Shown here piece after piece: positions 33,214 to 45,349 of a stretch of 64,000 bases of DNA. The number at the start of each line of letters is the position of its first letter. Positions within the stretch are counted from its first letter, which is position 1. The stretch is from Diphasiastrum complanatum. Taxonomy: Eukaryota; Streptophyta; Lycopodiopsida; Lycopodiales; Lycopodiaceae. Made by a program: the position numbers and the translations under genes. The stretch covers positions 37,506,585-37,570,584 of the forward strand of contig CM055102.1 in assembly GCA_029204225.1 (NCBI GenBank), in the 5' to 3' direction. Below the pieces are notes generated by a model that was not told the DNA's origin, ran no database searches, and worked only from the letters and a program-made list of their open reading frames with translations.

Positions 33214-33512
33214 GGATTGCCCCATGGAAGTTCCTTTCCATACTTGTGTGTCGTCCACTCATAAATGTAAGCTCCTCTCACAACTCCCAACTAGATCAGA
33301 TCACCTGGATCAAAACAAGTAGTCAGGGATAATTCAGGTCCAGGCAAGCACACCACAAACGAACATACCAACCAAAGCTAAACATAGGATCTCTCTCAAG
33401 TCACATTCTCCTTGAGACCAGACATAGGACCTTTGCCTAGCCGCGCCCACACAAATCATAGAAACATCCATCCAATCATCCGTGCTTTCACCATTAAGCA
33501 GCACATTGTCCC
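33214..33512 (-). mobile_element. Element E leader remnant
   Basis: This continues E on the far side of A3. It matches the B1 leader (25930-26165) over most of its length, including the CTTTGCCTAGCCGCGCCCA stretch and one GTGCT...AGCAC hairpin (33482-33504). The match stops at 33512. It shows that E and B1 are leader relatives and that E lost its gag. Confidence 0.7.
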
Positions 33513-34352
33513 ATGTTCATACAATAGCAGTAACATATTGTCCTTCACACGTGTGGAAGCAAGATCAACAATAAAAATGACATTCTACATACTAGAAATC
33601 AAGATATCTTGAGAAATACACATGAGATGGACATAGAATCAAAAGAGATGAATTCTCCACATAAAATGAGAATATATAGTTACTTTCTCCATGCTGCTAC
33701 CACTATTTTTATAGCTGCCAAAATGTCACTTGACCAATTGCCTCAAACTAGCCAGAAAATAAAAACTTCTAGGTACTTCACCAAAAACGTAGTTTTTAGT
33801 GACTAGATGCAATGTATCTAGATTAGCCAATTAAAATGGGTCCAAATCCGACCTCATCCACAAATCTACTTGCCAAGAATAGTACAAACACTATTTAGGC
33901 CTTTATTGACAAATGTAAATCTATCTCTAAGTTGAAATTTCATGTTTCCCTTTTGACAGGCGGAGGGCTACTCGCCATCGAACTTACACACCCTACAGGA
34001 TCAAAGTAGTATGGTTAAAACTATGCCAAAAGTAGTTGAAGAGGGAGTGTGAGAAATTTCAACTAGTTTGAGAAAGTTTAGTCATATTTTGGTTAATTGT
34101 CAATATTAGGCCAATATGCATTTTAGACTTAGAGATAAATTTTATGAAAGTTATTTTAGTCAAAGTTCATTTGAATTACCACTTTTGGGAAGTGGGGGAA
34201 ATCTAGGAAGTCGAGTTTGGACACATTCAAATTTGAATGTTAGATGCAATGAATCTAATCACATTGTTGATAGGGTTTTCAATATGGAACGAAACCAAAG
34301 ATTTATTAATGAGGCATGGACCTGCTATAAAAGGATGTAAACTCATGGAGAA

Positions 34353-34437
<85 letters not shown>

Positions 34438-34784
34438 CATGCTTATACATGAGTTCTCTTGGGTTCATCTATCCATTGGTGCACTATCTTGATGATATCT
34501 TGCAATCTTGTGTGTAGAGTGCTCATATTTTGTTATTTTTGGATCCACACGTGGAAAATACATTAGGGTACTGTTATTGTATGGACAACAACTTCATTTT
34601 ATCATGTATTTGATGTTTGATCAAGTTTTTATTGTGTTTGCATCTCTTTCATTAAGTAGATGTTGATTTTTCTACATTGGCAATGTTGTAGATTGTGTTG
34701 TCTTTCTAACCAAAGATCAAGAGACACATTTTGGAGCTTAATGATCTGAAATTCTTCACGTTGCTAAGTGTATAATCTTGAATG
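33513..34784 (+). other. Mixed retroelement remnants, no intact gene
   Basis: At 33952-34002 GACAGGCGGAGGGCTACT...CCCTACA matches the end of the D LTR (36855-36898), so a related gypsy LTR probably ends at 34002. At about 34040 a purine run followed by TGTGAGAAATTTCAAC looks like a copia polypurine tract and LTR start. A TATA-like GCTATAAAAG (34323-34332) lies further on. The boundaries between these pieces are not clear. Confidence 0.4.
34356..34433. repeat. (CT)n microsatellite
   Basis: About 39 uninterrupted CT units. It sits about 25 bp downstream of the TATA-like GCTATAAAAG, where an LTR transcript would begin. Confidence 0.97.
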
Positions 34785-35119
34785 CTTTATGCGTGTTCAT
34801 TGTCATTACATATTCATCTCTTATTACGTTTTCTGCACATAGGCTCGTCACATTGAATGCATGAAAAATCAGTATTAGATAGGCAGTGTCCATCTATAGC
34901 TTGGAAGAGGATAGATCTCAGTTAGCAACAGTGCTTGCGGTTGAGAATTCAACTCATTCTAAGCTCATCGGGAAACCTGAGAGTGCCGCAAAACCACCGC
35001 AATTATTGCGTTTGCGGTCACATTTCGGTTCCCTTGCCTGGAATCTCAAAGCGCAATATCTGACATCCCATCGGTAGATTCACAGAAAGAGCGCGAACCA
35101 TCATAATAGGATTTCAACA
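34785..35119 (+). repeat. Element C (copia) 5' LTR, 3' portion
   Basis: This matches the end of the downstream LTR (53929-54238), including GCACATAGGCTCRTCACATT and the end TTYCAACA. Similarity is lost left of about 34780, so the 5' LTR is chimeric or truncated. Confidence 0.75.
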
Positions 35120-35120
35120 A

Positions 35121-35133
35121 TGGTATCAGAGTC
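35121..35133 (+). promoter_or_regulatory. Element C primer-binding site (tRNA-Met)
   Basis: TGGTATCAGAGTC, one base after the LTR end CA at 35119. Confidence 0.8.
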
Positions 35134-35202
35134 CCAAGGTTTTATCAGAACAAGGTTGTTCACAACCAAGAGCCTCATTCAAGCTGAAAAGTTGTAAGTT
35201 AC

Positions 35203-36076
35203 AATGGCATCTATAAGAGCATCCAATCCAAGATATGCACGATACTTCAGGCAGGTGGTTTGTACTACCTAGTCGGAAAGGTGAAGACTTCACTTATCCT
35301 AAGAGGAGAAGCACTTTTGGCCCTGGGTGGATGGGACTGAAGAGAAGCCACTAGCCAACACCGGCAAGGCGCGTCACAAATGGAAGAGAAAAACAATAAA
35401 GTAGTAGTTGTTATCTCCTCCTCCATCATAGACAACATCACACTCGATCTATCATCCATCACAAATGCACGAGAACTATGGGATGAGTTGATATCAGGGT
35501 TGAGACCAAATCACGCAGCCAAATCATGCATTTGGAAGATCAACTTACCTACCTACGCTGGGACGGTAAAGACCTTACGACATTCATCAGAAAGATGAAG
35601 AACCTATTTCTTTCTTTGCACAATGTTGGCACGGAGCACGCAGTCTCACAGGAGAAGCAACTGACGTACCTATTGTGTGCGCTACCAAGATCATTCCAAA
35701 CGACACACACTCTGTTAGCGAAGGATCCTACGATGATTCTTGAGAAGGCAATATCCGAGATCAAAGAGGAAGTAGAAGCCAGAGAACACTACAATGACAT
35801 ACATGAGTCTGATCAAGCTTTGTATAGAAACAAAGGTCAACGCAAGAAGAAGCCTAATACTAAGAGGGAGTCGTCTCAAAGACTGACCGTAGTCGCCGAA
35901 GGATGCAGACAAAGAAGGAAGATCCAAAGCACCTACCAAGTAGAAATCGCAAGGTGGTGACAAGAAGTCATGTTTTAGATGCAGAGGTGACGAACATACC
36001 ACACATGTTGGTTAAATCCAAACATTCAATGCGTACATTGTCAATAGGAGGGTCATGCAGCAGTAGAGTGCTATCA
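35203..36076 (+). pseudogene. Element C Ty1/copia gag
   Basis: Reading starts at an ATG (35203) but is broken by stops and shifts. Copia Gag features are clear: ITNARELWDELISGL, then in the next frame DLTTFIRKMKNLFLSLHNVG, QLTYLLCALPRSFQ and a charged C-terminus. At 35970-36076 two CCHC zinc knuckles can be read across a one-base shift (CFRCRGDEHTTHV... and CVHCQ-stop-EGH...C), the second with a nonsense codon. Element D interrupts right after the second knuckle; protease and the rest of pol are expected beyond 51000, where protease is missing. Confidence 0.8.
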
Positions 36077-36898
36077 TGTTGGGGGTATTCCCAACATATT
36101 GTAAATAAATAATATCGGCTAATAAAATATGTTGCGAGGGCATGGCAACCTGCACGTCTAAGCCCATGGCCCAATGAGCATGCAAGTTGAGTTGTAAATA
36201 GAATAATAGACTTGGGCCCCTTTGTAATCAAAATAAAACTTGAGGCAAAAAGTCATTTTAAACTTAGAAGTCTATTGTTTTAGAGTTGGGTCCAAATGGA
36301 GACTCACATGAATCATGTGAAATCCAATGTACTTTTTTAAGACCTTTAGGATCAAGTTGAGTCCAAGATGAATGGATAAGATTAGTGTACATATTAGCCT
36401 ATAGTATTTTGGGGCAAGGGCCTTCCCCATTTATAAAAAGGCACCTCATGTACTCTATTTTTCATGCTTAATGAGAAGAAGGAAACTCTACCAAATTGGA
36501 GAGCCAAGTATCCTCATTTGCTAAGCACTCATGCTAATGCTTTTTGTTGTGTGTTTCTAATTGTTTCCATTTCTATGTTGTTGTTTCAATAGTTATGGTT
36601 TCTCCATTAGCATGCATCTTGAGCTTTTGAGCTAACTTCCCTCTCCACTCTATCTCTCTCTTTCTCTCTTCTCCTCTCTATCACTTCTATTCTTCTCTTC
36701 TCTTCCACACAAAATCATGATGAAAGTTAGTTTAGTGGAGTAGAGTTAGGGGTGTGTAGTGTTAGTGGTGATAGAGTTAGTGAAAAAGTAGAGGACTATC
36801 TAAAAGTAGCATCTATTCATAGTCAGGCACCTATCCAGTGTTCTAACCCTTGTTGACAGGCGGGAGGGCTACTACAACATAAGATCTTCGACCCTACA
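36077..36898 (+). repeat. Element D 5' LTR
   Basis: 822 bp, TGTTGGGGGTATTCCCAACA at the start and CCCTACA at the end. A TATA-like TTATAAAAAGG is at about 36431. The LTR starts with an inverted repeat (TGTTGGG...CCCAACA). The insertion site follows TATCA. Confidence 0.8.
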
Positions 36899-36899
36899 G

Positions 36900-36921
36900 T
36901 GGCGCCATTGTCGGGGATAGG
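36900..36921 (+). promoter_or_regulatory. Element D primer-binding site (tRNA-Asp type)
   Basis: TGGCGCCATTGTCGGGGATA differs at two places from the complement of the plant tRNA-Asp 3' end, as used by Athila/Tat elements. It lies one base after the LTR. Confidence 0.75.
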
Positions 36922-37250
36922 TTTTCACTAACTAGTATAGCTGCATTTTAGCTATTTCTTGCTTTTTGGAGTAGTTTTAGGTAGATTTTTGGGTGTTTAG
37001 AGTTAGTTTTCTGTATTTTTCTGTGTTTGGACTGTTCACAACTAGCGGAGGAGGTGGGAGAGGGTCGTGACATCCAACCCAAAACCTGAGAAAATTCAAA
37101 AAACACACCAATCTACATTTTGGAGGAAAAAAGAGCCAAAATTTTCATCGGATTTTGTTTTCTCCAAAACCAGTGAGAGATAACCCTCGCATGACTGGCA
37201 ACAGCTCCAGGGTACTGTCCCAGACCTGCATAGAAGCCTGCGAGAGTTAG
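36922..37250 (+). other. Element D leader, first part
   Basis: Untranslated leader; resumes at 42333 after A4. The phrase ACCCTCGCA recurs here (about 37182), in 42480-42520 and again in the spacer after integrase (48640-48680). Confidence 0.6.
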
Positions 37251-38495
37251 TGTAGCGCAGGCATCCCAAAGGGAGCCGGGAACCACGACTTAGCTTCCCA
37301 GCCTTCAACTCTTGCCATCCAAACCCACTTGACATACAAGCAGCCAACTCGCCAACAATGATCAGACTTAACCAACTTGAAGTTCCGAAAACCAACATTG
37401 AGATCCAACCTGGCGCCATGCCAAATCGGGGGTCCCGACGTGGGTGACTTCCCTCCAAGCAAGCCGCCTGACATACATCAAACTTAACCAACTCGAAGCT
37501 TCGTTACAAACGAGTAACATCCATTGCAAGTAAGCGGTCTGACTTACATCAGACTTAACCAACTGAAAGCTTCGTCACGAGCGCTGGAAGCCAACCTGGC
37601 GCCACGCCAGACTGGACAGCCATAAACATGTAACATCCACCCAAGCAAGCCATCCAACTCAGCCGACAGGTTAGAGCCCGTTTCCCAAGAGCTTAACCCA
37701 TTCACGTTCATGCAAGGAACACTCAGAACCACAAGCCGCGACAAATATGGAAACAACCAGTTCTTGGACCAAATGGTCCCGACAGCATACCACTGGCGCC
37801 ACGGACCGAATGGTCCCGACGGCATACCGCTGGCGTCCCGGGATACGACCCTCAGCTATGTGCCAAGTTAAAAATTTTGATAGCGGCCTTACAACTGGCG
37901 CTTTTACCGAACACTGAAACCCAGAAGGTAATCAGAGTCAGTTTGAGGAAAATCCCACTTTATTGATAAATCTGAGAAGGTTACATTTCAAGTGTGTGAC
38001 CGACCCTAGTCTCCGGGGCGCTAGCATGCCAAGGCGAGAGCCATGACAACATTCCAGCAAGGGAGGCTGAGACTTGGTTGGAGCTCGCCCTGAGTCGCAA
38101 CCCGCACTCCCCTATAGTATTGGTGTGATTCGGCACCTCCCCTCATACCAAGCACTCTACCTAAGCTGGTAAAGCACGTTTTTCTCTCTCTAGGATTTTC
38201 TCTTTCTAGAAAGTCATTTTCTCTCTCTAGATTTTATTGATCCCCAGGCTTCCTTTAATCATGCCTAGATCGTGTGAGGTGATTGCACATCGATCTGAGC
38301 TCTCTGGACTCCGCTAGAACCGATCAAAGATTTTCAGCCATAGGAACTTGGCGCCGGCTGGATTCTGGTCACAGTGGCGCCGGGAGCGACTCTGGCGCCG
38401 TTGGCGCCGAGAGCAGCAGGGGCGCTGCTGGCGCTGGGGACATAGCTGGCGCCAATGGCACCGGAAGTAAAGCTTGTAAAGGTAGCTTTACAACA
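37251..38495 (-). repeat. A4 3' LTR
   Basis: 1245 bp; the GGCGCC cluster carries variant hexamers (GACTCTGGCGCC). Confidence 0.92.
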
Positions 38496-41087
38496 TCCAC
38501 CCCACCTTTATAAAATCTGATGTCCTCATCAGATGTCAGATTAAAGTAAAGGTGTCTCCCAATTAAAATGACTATACATTTATGCTACTTGGCACAGTAC
38601 TCAATTTACTGGCCACTTTTTATTAACATTGAAGCTGGCACACCACAAGTCGGAGGCTCAGCTCTTTGTACTGAAAAATTACATAACTTGAAACAAATAT
38701 CTTTGTCTGGGAAAAGCGTAGATTTGATATCGCTTTCGTAAAACCCGAGAGCCTTATTAACTGGTGACAGAGGCCTTTCTTTGAAATGTTCGCCCCTGTC
38801 GCTTCTGACTTTCGACTTTGGAACTCCTTTGAGCTCATGATTTGTCCTTGATGCACTTTGTGTTGAGCTCCCTGAGCTCCAGATTTGTTCGGTTCCGCAC
38901 AGGTATCAAGGCTCCCTGAGCCGAAGGATTTATCGTTTGATTGCCCACTTATTGGTCCACACCGTGCCTTGTTGCTTCTGCACCTTGATTTCTCTCCTTG
39001 TCCCAGCCTGATCTTGATACTTTTCCATCTTGGCTCTTTAAGGTAGGCAAAGATTGAGTACTCCACCATGCACCTCTCACTTAGCTTGAAGTAGCTCTTT
39101 GAATCAGCCCAAATGTAACCATTGACCTCGTGGAAAGCCAAAGGGTCGCACCAGTTTGATCCGCATCCGAACTATCTCTTCGCGTTTGTTTGAAGCACCA
39201 TGTCCGTCGCGCAAAACTTGACTTTCACAATTCCATCACTGGTTAGTTGCCTCACAGTCAGAACAAGAAGTGTACATCGAGCTTAGCTTCAAGTAGCTCT
39301 CTTTGAATCAGAAACAAATGCACCCAGAGTTTGCACTAGTCCGATCTCAACGCGAACTATCCCTTAGCGTCCGTTCGAAATACCAAGTCTCTATGCAAGA
39401 CTCAACTTTCACAGTTCCTTCATTGATCAGCTGCCTTACACGTAACACAAGCCAGCGTACTCATATGTTTCCTCATCATTGCTGGTCCAGAGAAAGCCTA
39501 TAACAAACTTTCCTTTTCACAACAAAAACTTGTCAACTTATTAGGTCCAAAGTTCGCCAGTCTCCTCATGTGAGTATGGCTAGGTCACCTTGAATTTGCC
39601 CCCATTTTGATCAACTTTCATTCAAAATTTGCCCCAAGAGAGAGGTGTGTGTGATAGTTCCCCTCCACTTAATAAATCAGCTGATCGGACTTAGAGTAGA
39701 GTTCTTCGGACAAAAAGCCTTTCCAACACTTTGCTTCCCATCTGCTAGGATTTTGGCTCAATCCAACTTGTTGCCAATCTCTGAAGAGGATCCTAGTCTT
39801 TTCCCCTTTGAGGAAAAACCCAACTGATACTGGATATCACCCATGCTCAGTGAGTTTCAGTTCCGAAGGTGGCCGTCCCAAAATGAAGACCAACTGCTAT
39901 AGAAGATCTCCCCTGAAATTGCCCTTTCCAACTTTTGACTTCCTGCTTGCGTCTGGTGGGCGTTGTCGCAAAATGAAACTAACCCAAGAAACAGGCTAGC
40001 CATCCATCCTTTGCAAACATTGAGTCATTTCGTTGTCGTTCACGTGCGAGTACTTGAACTGCAAATCCGCCGCATAGATTCTGGATATCGCTCATGCTCA
40101 GTGAGCTTCAGTTCCGAAGGTGGCCGTCCCAAAATGAAGACCAACTGCTCCATGGAAGATCTCCCCTGAAATGGCCCTTTCCAGCTTTTGACTTCCTGCT
40201 TGCGTCTGGTGGGCGTTGTCGCAAATGAAACTAACCTAAGAAACAGGCTAGCCATCCATCCTTTGCAAACATTGAGTCGTTTCGTTGTCGTTCACGTGTG
40301 AGTACTTGAACTGCAAATCCGCCCCACAGATTCTGTAGTCCTCTTTGTTTGATGGTATCAGCCTTCAAAAGAAAAGGTTCCTTCTCGAGTCATCAGCTCC
40401 TTGTATCACAAGCAATCATGCAAACCAGGCAAAGCACGAGTACTAAGACTCACCACGAATACGTACAAGTAAGACACTCAGGCAGGTTTACTAACAAGTA
40501 ACAAAGACAAGGTCCCCCTTTGAGATGGTCCTGCCAACGGACCTTTGCCTGGCCGCGCCCATACAAATCAATCACAGAATCAGCCCACATAGGACACCCC
40601 TCCAACCATCCGTGCTTTCACCATTAAGCAGCACATTGCCTCAGTCACGCCCCACCACTTTTTGGTCGATAGCCCTTATAGCTAAACGATCGGCAGCTAT
40701 CCCGCACCGGCAGCTAACCACCCGTGCTTTACACCCGAATTCGAGCAGCATCTCTGTATCAATGGTTAACCCGTACAGTTCGAATATGTCGCCCCGCACC
40801 CCACAAGGTACAGACCGTGCTTTCACCTACCTAGGCAGCACTTTGCCTCATCCGTCCTACGTGCAGACAGCGCCAGGCCCGAACCGCGAGAACTGACCGT
40901 GCTTACACCTCAAGGGCAGCACCTTGACTCATCAAGTCTCCCGTTCTGTCGACCACCCCGACCGTGGACGCACCCGTGCTTACACTGTGGGCAGCACCTT
41001 GCACAACAGTTGTCTTGATGAACCCCAAACCGTGGCCATTTCCGTGAGATCCGCATAGCTGACCGGCCAGTCGGCTCTGATACCACA

Positions 41088-42332
41088 TGTAGCGCAGGCA
41101 TCCCAAAGGGAGCCGGGAACCACGACTTAGCTTCCCAGCCTTCAACTCTTGCCATCCAAACCCACTTGACATACAAGCAGCCAACTCGCCAACAATGATC
41201 AGACTTAACCAACTTGAAGTTCCGAAAACCAACATTGAGATCCAACCTGGCGCCATGCCAGATCGGGGGTCCCGACGTGGGTGACTTCCCTCCAAGCAAG
41301 CCGCCTGACATACATCAAACTTAACCAACTCGAAGCTTCGTTACAAACGAGTAACATCCATTCCAAGTAAGCGGTCTGACTTACATCAGACTTAACCAAC
41401 TGAAAGCTTCGTCACGAGCGCTGGAAGCCAACCTGGCGCCACGCCAGACTGGACAGCCATAAACATGTAACATCCACCCAAGCAAGCCATCCAACTCAGC
41501 CGACAGGTTAGAGCCCGTTCCCCAAGAGCTTAACCCATTCACGTTCATGCAAGGAACACTCAGAACCACAAGCCGCGACAGATATGGAAACAACCAGTTC
41601 TTGGACCAAATTGTCCCGACAGCATACCGCTGGCGCCACGGACTGAATGGTCCCGACGGCATACCGCTGGCGTCCCGGGATACGACCCTCAGCTATGTGC
41701 CAAGTTAAAAATTTTGATAGCGGCCTTACAACTGGCGCTTTTACCGAACACTGAAACCCAGAAGGTAATCAGAGTCAGTTTGAGAAAAATCCCACTTTAT
41801 TGATAAATCTGAGAAGGTTACATTTCAAGTGTGTGACCGACCCTAGTCTCCGGGGCGCTAGCATGCCAAGGCGAGAGCCATGACAACATTCCAGCAAGGG
41901 AGGCTGAGACTTGGTTGGAGCTCGCCCTGAGTCGCAACCCGCACTCCCCTATCGTATTGGTGTGATTCGGCACCTCCCCTCATACCAAGCACTCTACCTA
42001 AGCTGGTAAAGCACGTTTTTCTCTCTCTAGGATTTTCTCTTTCTAGAAAGTCATTTTCTCTCTCTAGATTTTATTGATCCCCAGGCTTCCTTTAATCATG
42101 CCTAGATCGTGTGAGGTGATTGCACATCGATCTGAGCTCTCTGGACTCCGCTAGAACCGATCAAAGATTTTCAGCCATAGGAACTTGGCGCCGGCTGGAT
42201 TCTGGTCACAGTGGCGCCGGGAGCGACTCCGGCGCCGTTGGCGCCGAGAGCAGCAGGGGCGCTGCTGGCGCCGGGGACATAGCTGGCGCCAATGGCACCG
42301 GAAGTAAAGCTTGTAAAGGTAGCTTTACAACA
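41088..42332 (-). repeat. A4 5' LTR
   Basis: 1245 bp, next to the tRNA-Met primer site at 41073-41085. Confidence 0.92.
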
Positions 42333-42650
42333 GTTAGTTCCAAGCAGATTGCAAAAATCAGAGAAAAAATCATAAAAATTCAAAAAACCCTTGTAAAAAT
42401 CCAAAAAAATGCAAATCTTCACAAAAACTCTCGCAAAGCCCTCTGAAGTTCCATCTCAGTGCGACCAGGACACAAATAACCCTCGCATAGCCAACCCTCG
42501 CACCAAAGAACCCTCGTAGACTAGATCAGTGGAAAGATTTGCACCAGATCTAGCTACTGTCAAAATCTCAGATCAATCAGTGTAAGGAGTAAAAAGTTAT
42601 CAAGGAAAAACCATCGTAAGAGGCCTGATTTCCACTTTCGGCCAATCAGA
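42333..42650 (+). other. Element D leader, second part
   Basis: This continues the D leader after A4. AT-rich, with several CTCGCA-containing phrases; no ORF of note. Confidence 0.55.
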
Positions 42651-44242
42651 TTGATCAGATCTTTAAAATCCAGAGTGCATCCCATTGTACAAGCAAGATC
42701 CAACTATCTTGGACCCCACCATCGGATGAATCTGAGATCTAGACGATCAATAGCAAAAAGGATAGCGAATCAAGCACCACACCTTCCTAGATTAGCAGCT
42801 GCGCAACAAGAGGCAGAACCGGAACCAGTGCCAATGGATCCAATGGGTCAACTCGTACATGTTGCTCCCTTGCAAGCAGTCCGGAGGGAACCTCGGATGG
42901 AGATACCAAAATACGACGGAGCATCAGATCCCATCCGCTTCCTCCAGATCTACAAACAAGCTTGTGATTCGACGATCGCACACCTACAGAGAAGTTGATG
43001 TTGTTCCCCATGTCACTAGTAGCGGTGGCTCAAGATTGGTTTTTCAATTTGTCAGAGGAAGAAAAATCCACCTGGGAAGCGATTAAAGCGGCTCTCGCGC
43101 TTTAAAGCAAGGAAGTTCCTAGAAGACCCGTTTCTCCTACTCAACAAGGTCACGATGGGGAAAAGAGAAAGGGTCAGGGACTATATTGAGTGGGTCAAAT
43201 ATCTACGATCCGAGTGCAGTGCAGCCCTAACTCCCGATCATGCGATGATCATGTGGTTCCTAGTAGGACTACCACGTAGCATCAGGGAAGAACTGAAACG
43301 ACGGGAGCGGTACGCTACTCTTCAAGAAGCTATGGAGGATGCCATCAGGGAAGAGGATGATGGATCAGATGACGAATATCCATCCACCCATAATCCTAGT
43401 CCATCGATAGCATCATCATCATCAACTTCTTCCACTCTATCCACGGAACTGTTGATGGAACAAATGACAAAATTACACAAATAGCAGATGGAACAGCTTA
43501 CGGCGTAGTTTGATCAGAAACTGAAAGCCTTACAAGGAGCTGTAGTAGCAACGCCAAATCTACTTGAACAAAACCAACTATAGTATCCCCGACGCAAAAA
43601 TGTATCGTGTTCAGTATGCACACAAAATCATATAGAGAAAGAGTGCCCAATCCTAAAGCAAAATTTGAGACTACCCATAGATTTTGCCATTTGTGCAATG
43701 CAACATCGCACGATACAACATTTTGCCCATTTAACCCCCAAATTGTCCAACAGAAAAAGAGTCCTCATCAAACTTCTTATCCCTATCATCAAGGGGCACC
43801 AAATGTGGCACCGAGGTATGGCGCACCGAATAATCAATAGCGTATGGCCTTACCTGCACCACCGGGGCTAGCCAATCAATAGGTGGCCCACGTAAACTTG
43901 ACAGCAGCAGAACTAGAAATGCCAGTAACACCTCAACCTGAGCAGCAGCACTGATATGGGCCGGATGAACCATATATGGATCCTGCCATAAATGAATATA
44001 TTGCGGCCTATGCAGCTCAAACTCAGCTTCAAGACGGAAGAAATTACGGCTGCTACGGATGTGGCGAAGGACACAGAATTGCTGAATGTCCTTACAAGGG
44101 GCAATATACATCCTTCTGCCGAGAATGCGATTATGGACACTGCTACAAGAATTGTCCATTGAGACCTGGGACTAGTGCACCATTGAACTTCATTGCAATA
44201 CAACAAGCAATAGTTCCAGTGGGGATGCAACCGGAAAGGTAA
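42651..44242 (+). pseudogene. Element D gag with four zinc-knuckle-like motifs
   Basis: The capsid domain starts at MEIPKYDGASDPIRFLQIYKQACD and, after a shift, continues AQDWFFNLSEEEKSTWEAIKAAL, FLEDPFLLLNKV, RVRDYIEWVKYLRSEC and MIMWFLVGLPRSIREELKRR. A Ser/Asp-rich linker and a short helix (LLMEQMTKLHK) follow. Four cysteine motifs can be read: CSVCTQNHIEKEC (43608), CHLCNATSHDTTFC (about 43687), CYGCGEGHRIAEC (about 44052) and CRECDYGHCYKNC (about 44118). Three have CX2CX3HX4C spacing and only the second has the usual CX2CX4HX4C. At least three frameshifts or stops break the frame. Gag would package the element RNA. Confidence 0.8.
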
Positions 44243-44459
44243 CAATTCCATGCCCCTGTGTTAGCCGTTACGCAAGCACAGAAGAGGAAGGAAGTGGCTC
44301 CCTCACCACTACCATCGGTCACTGATGACCAACCCTCAACTTTAGCGCCATATCCGAATGTGAGGGAATAAAGGAGATAGTACGATACAATATTGGTTAC
44401 AAAGAGCACAAGGAAAAAGAGCACGAAAAGGACAACCAGAGCATGAAAAGGACAACCCT

Positions 44460-45341
44460 ATGGAATCTCCTGCTGATGACGAACGGGAACCACGAACGGG
44501 CTCACCATTGTGCACTAATCAGAACGATCGATTGCATCGTCATGAACCACCTTTCCACATGGTGGAGCCCGAGGAACTGCGCACTGATAGGCTCACAAGC
44601 CTGCTGGCGAGCCATGTTAGTTTACCCCTCGGAGAATTATTGCGGATTGCAACACAAGCTAAAAGCCTTCTGGTTGAATGGGCCAAAGCGGACGCGGAGC
44701 CAATAGCGCCAGAGCCCATATACTATACGGGCTATGAAGAGACTAGTAACGTCCTCCACATCGGGGCATCGTGAAAAAGCAGGGAACACAACATCACCCT
44801 GCCAATCAAACACAAGAGATTCGAGGATGAGGTAGAAGTAGTAGATGGAGGATCAGGTGTCAATTTGATCTCCACTACTTTATACCAAAAGTGGGGTTTA
44901 CAGGGATTGAAGCCAACAAGATTCGCCATCAAGCTAGCGGATCAATCCTGTGTAAAACCGAAGGGTGTGGTTGTCGATATCCCTGTAAAAATAGCAGGCA
45001 TGCAGTTTATGATCACCTTTGTAGTAATGGATATACCTGAATCTCCATCTACATATTGTGTTTTGCTGGAAAGACCATGGTTGAGGACTGCACAAGTAGT
45101 ACACAACTGGAGTACGGGGAAACTCACCTTTGAGAACAGAGAGCAGGCTGTAAAGGTCGATCCAACCACATGGGCGGTGAAACCACTTGCACCCAAGGCT
45201 GATGACGGATCATCCACGACAGATCACACGATAGATCGCCCAAGGCAAGCCAAGGGTGGTCACTACCGTTCAGAGACGGATGTTGTGAGATGGACGGATG
45301 CATTAGCAACAATTGACTTGCCTGGACTTATAGTGATCTGA
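44460..45341 (+). pseudogene. Element D protease region
   Basis: Frames at 44460-44774 (acidic, Pro/Glu-rich linker) and 44865-45341 are joined by a stop near 44774. The retropepsin site is V-DGGSGVNLIS (about 44841-44872), the D-G-G form typical of Athila-type elements, followed by IKLADQS, IPVKIAGMQFMITFVVMDI and LERPWLRTAQVVHNW (usual LGRPWL). It would cleave the polyprotein. It is degenerate but the catalytic Asp is kept. Confidence 0.7.
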
Positions 45342-45349
45342 AGGGCATT

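Larger units (their letters stand above)
37251..42332 (-). mobile_element. Family A element A4 (complete)
   Basis: Both LTRs are 1245 bp (37251-38495 and 41088-42332), with duplication GTTAG at 37246-37250 and 42333-42337. It has the 251-bp internal tandem duplication shared with A3, a 3' hairpin (38515-38534), leader hairpins (about 40610-41000) and a primer site (41073-41085). A 172-codon frame (38623-39141, minus) is open only in this copy and ends at different stops in A1, A2 and A3, so I do not call it a gene. Confidence 0.93.

Noticed and set aside
34040-35119. One continuous 5' LTR of copia C from 34048 to 35119
   Set aside because: The downstream LTR matches only from about 34780 to 35119. 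The left part has no counterpart at 53500-53930, so joining them is not supported.
36900-36921. A tRNA gene near the D leader
   Set aside because: Only the 3' complement of tRNA-Asp is present, as in a primer-binding site. No cloverleaf can be drawn around it.
38623-39141. 172-codon ORF in A4 as a conserved accessory gene
   Set aside because: In A1, A2 and A3 the same frame is closed by a stop shortly after 63 codons. Only an indel in A4 leaves it open.
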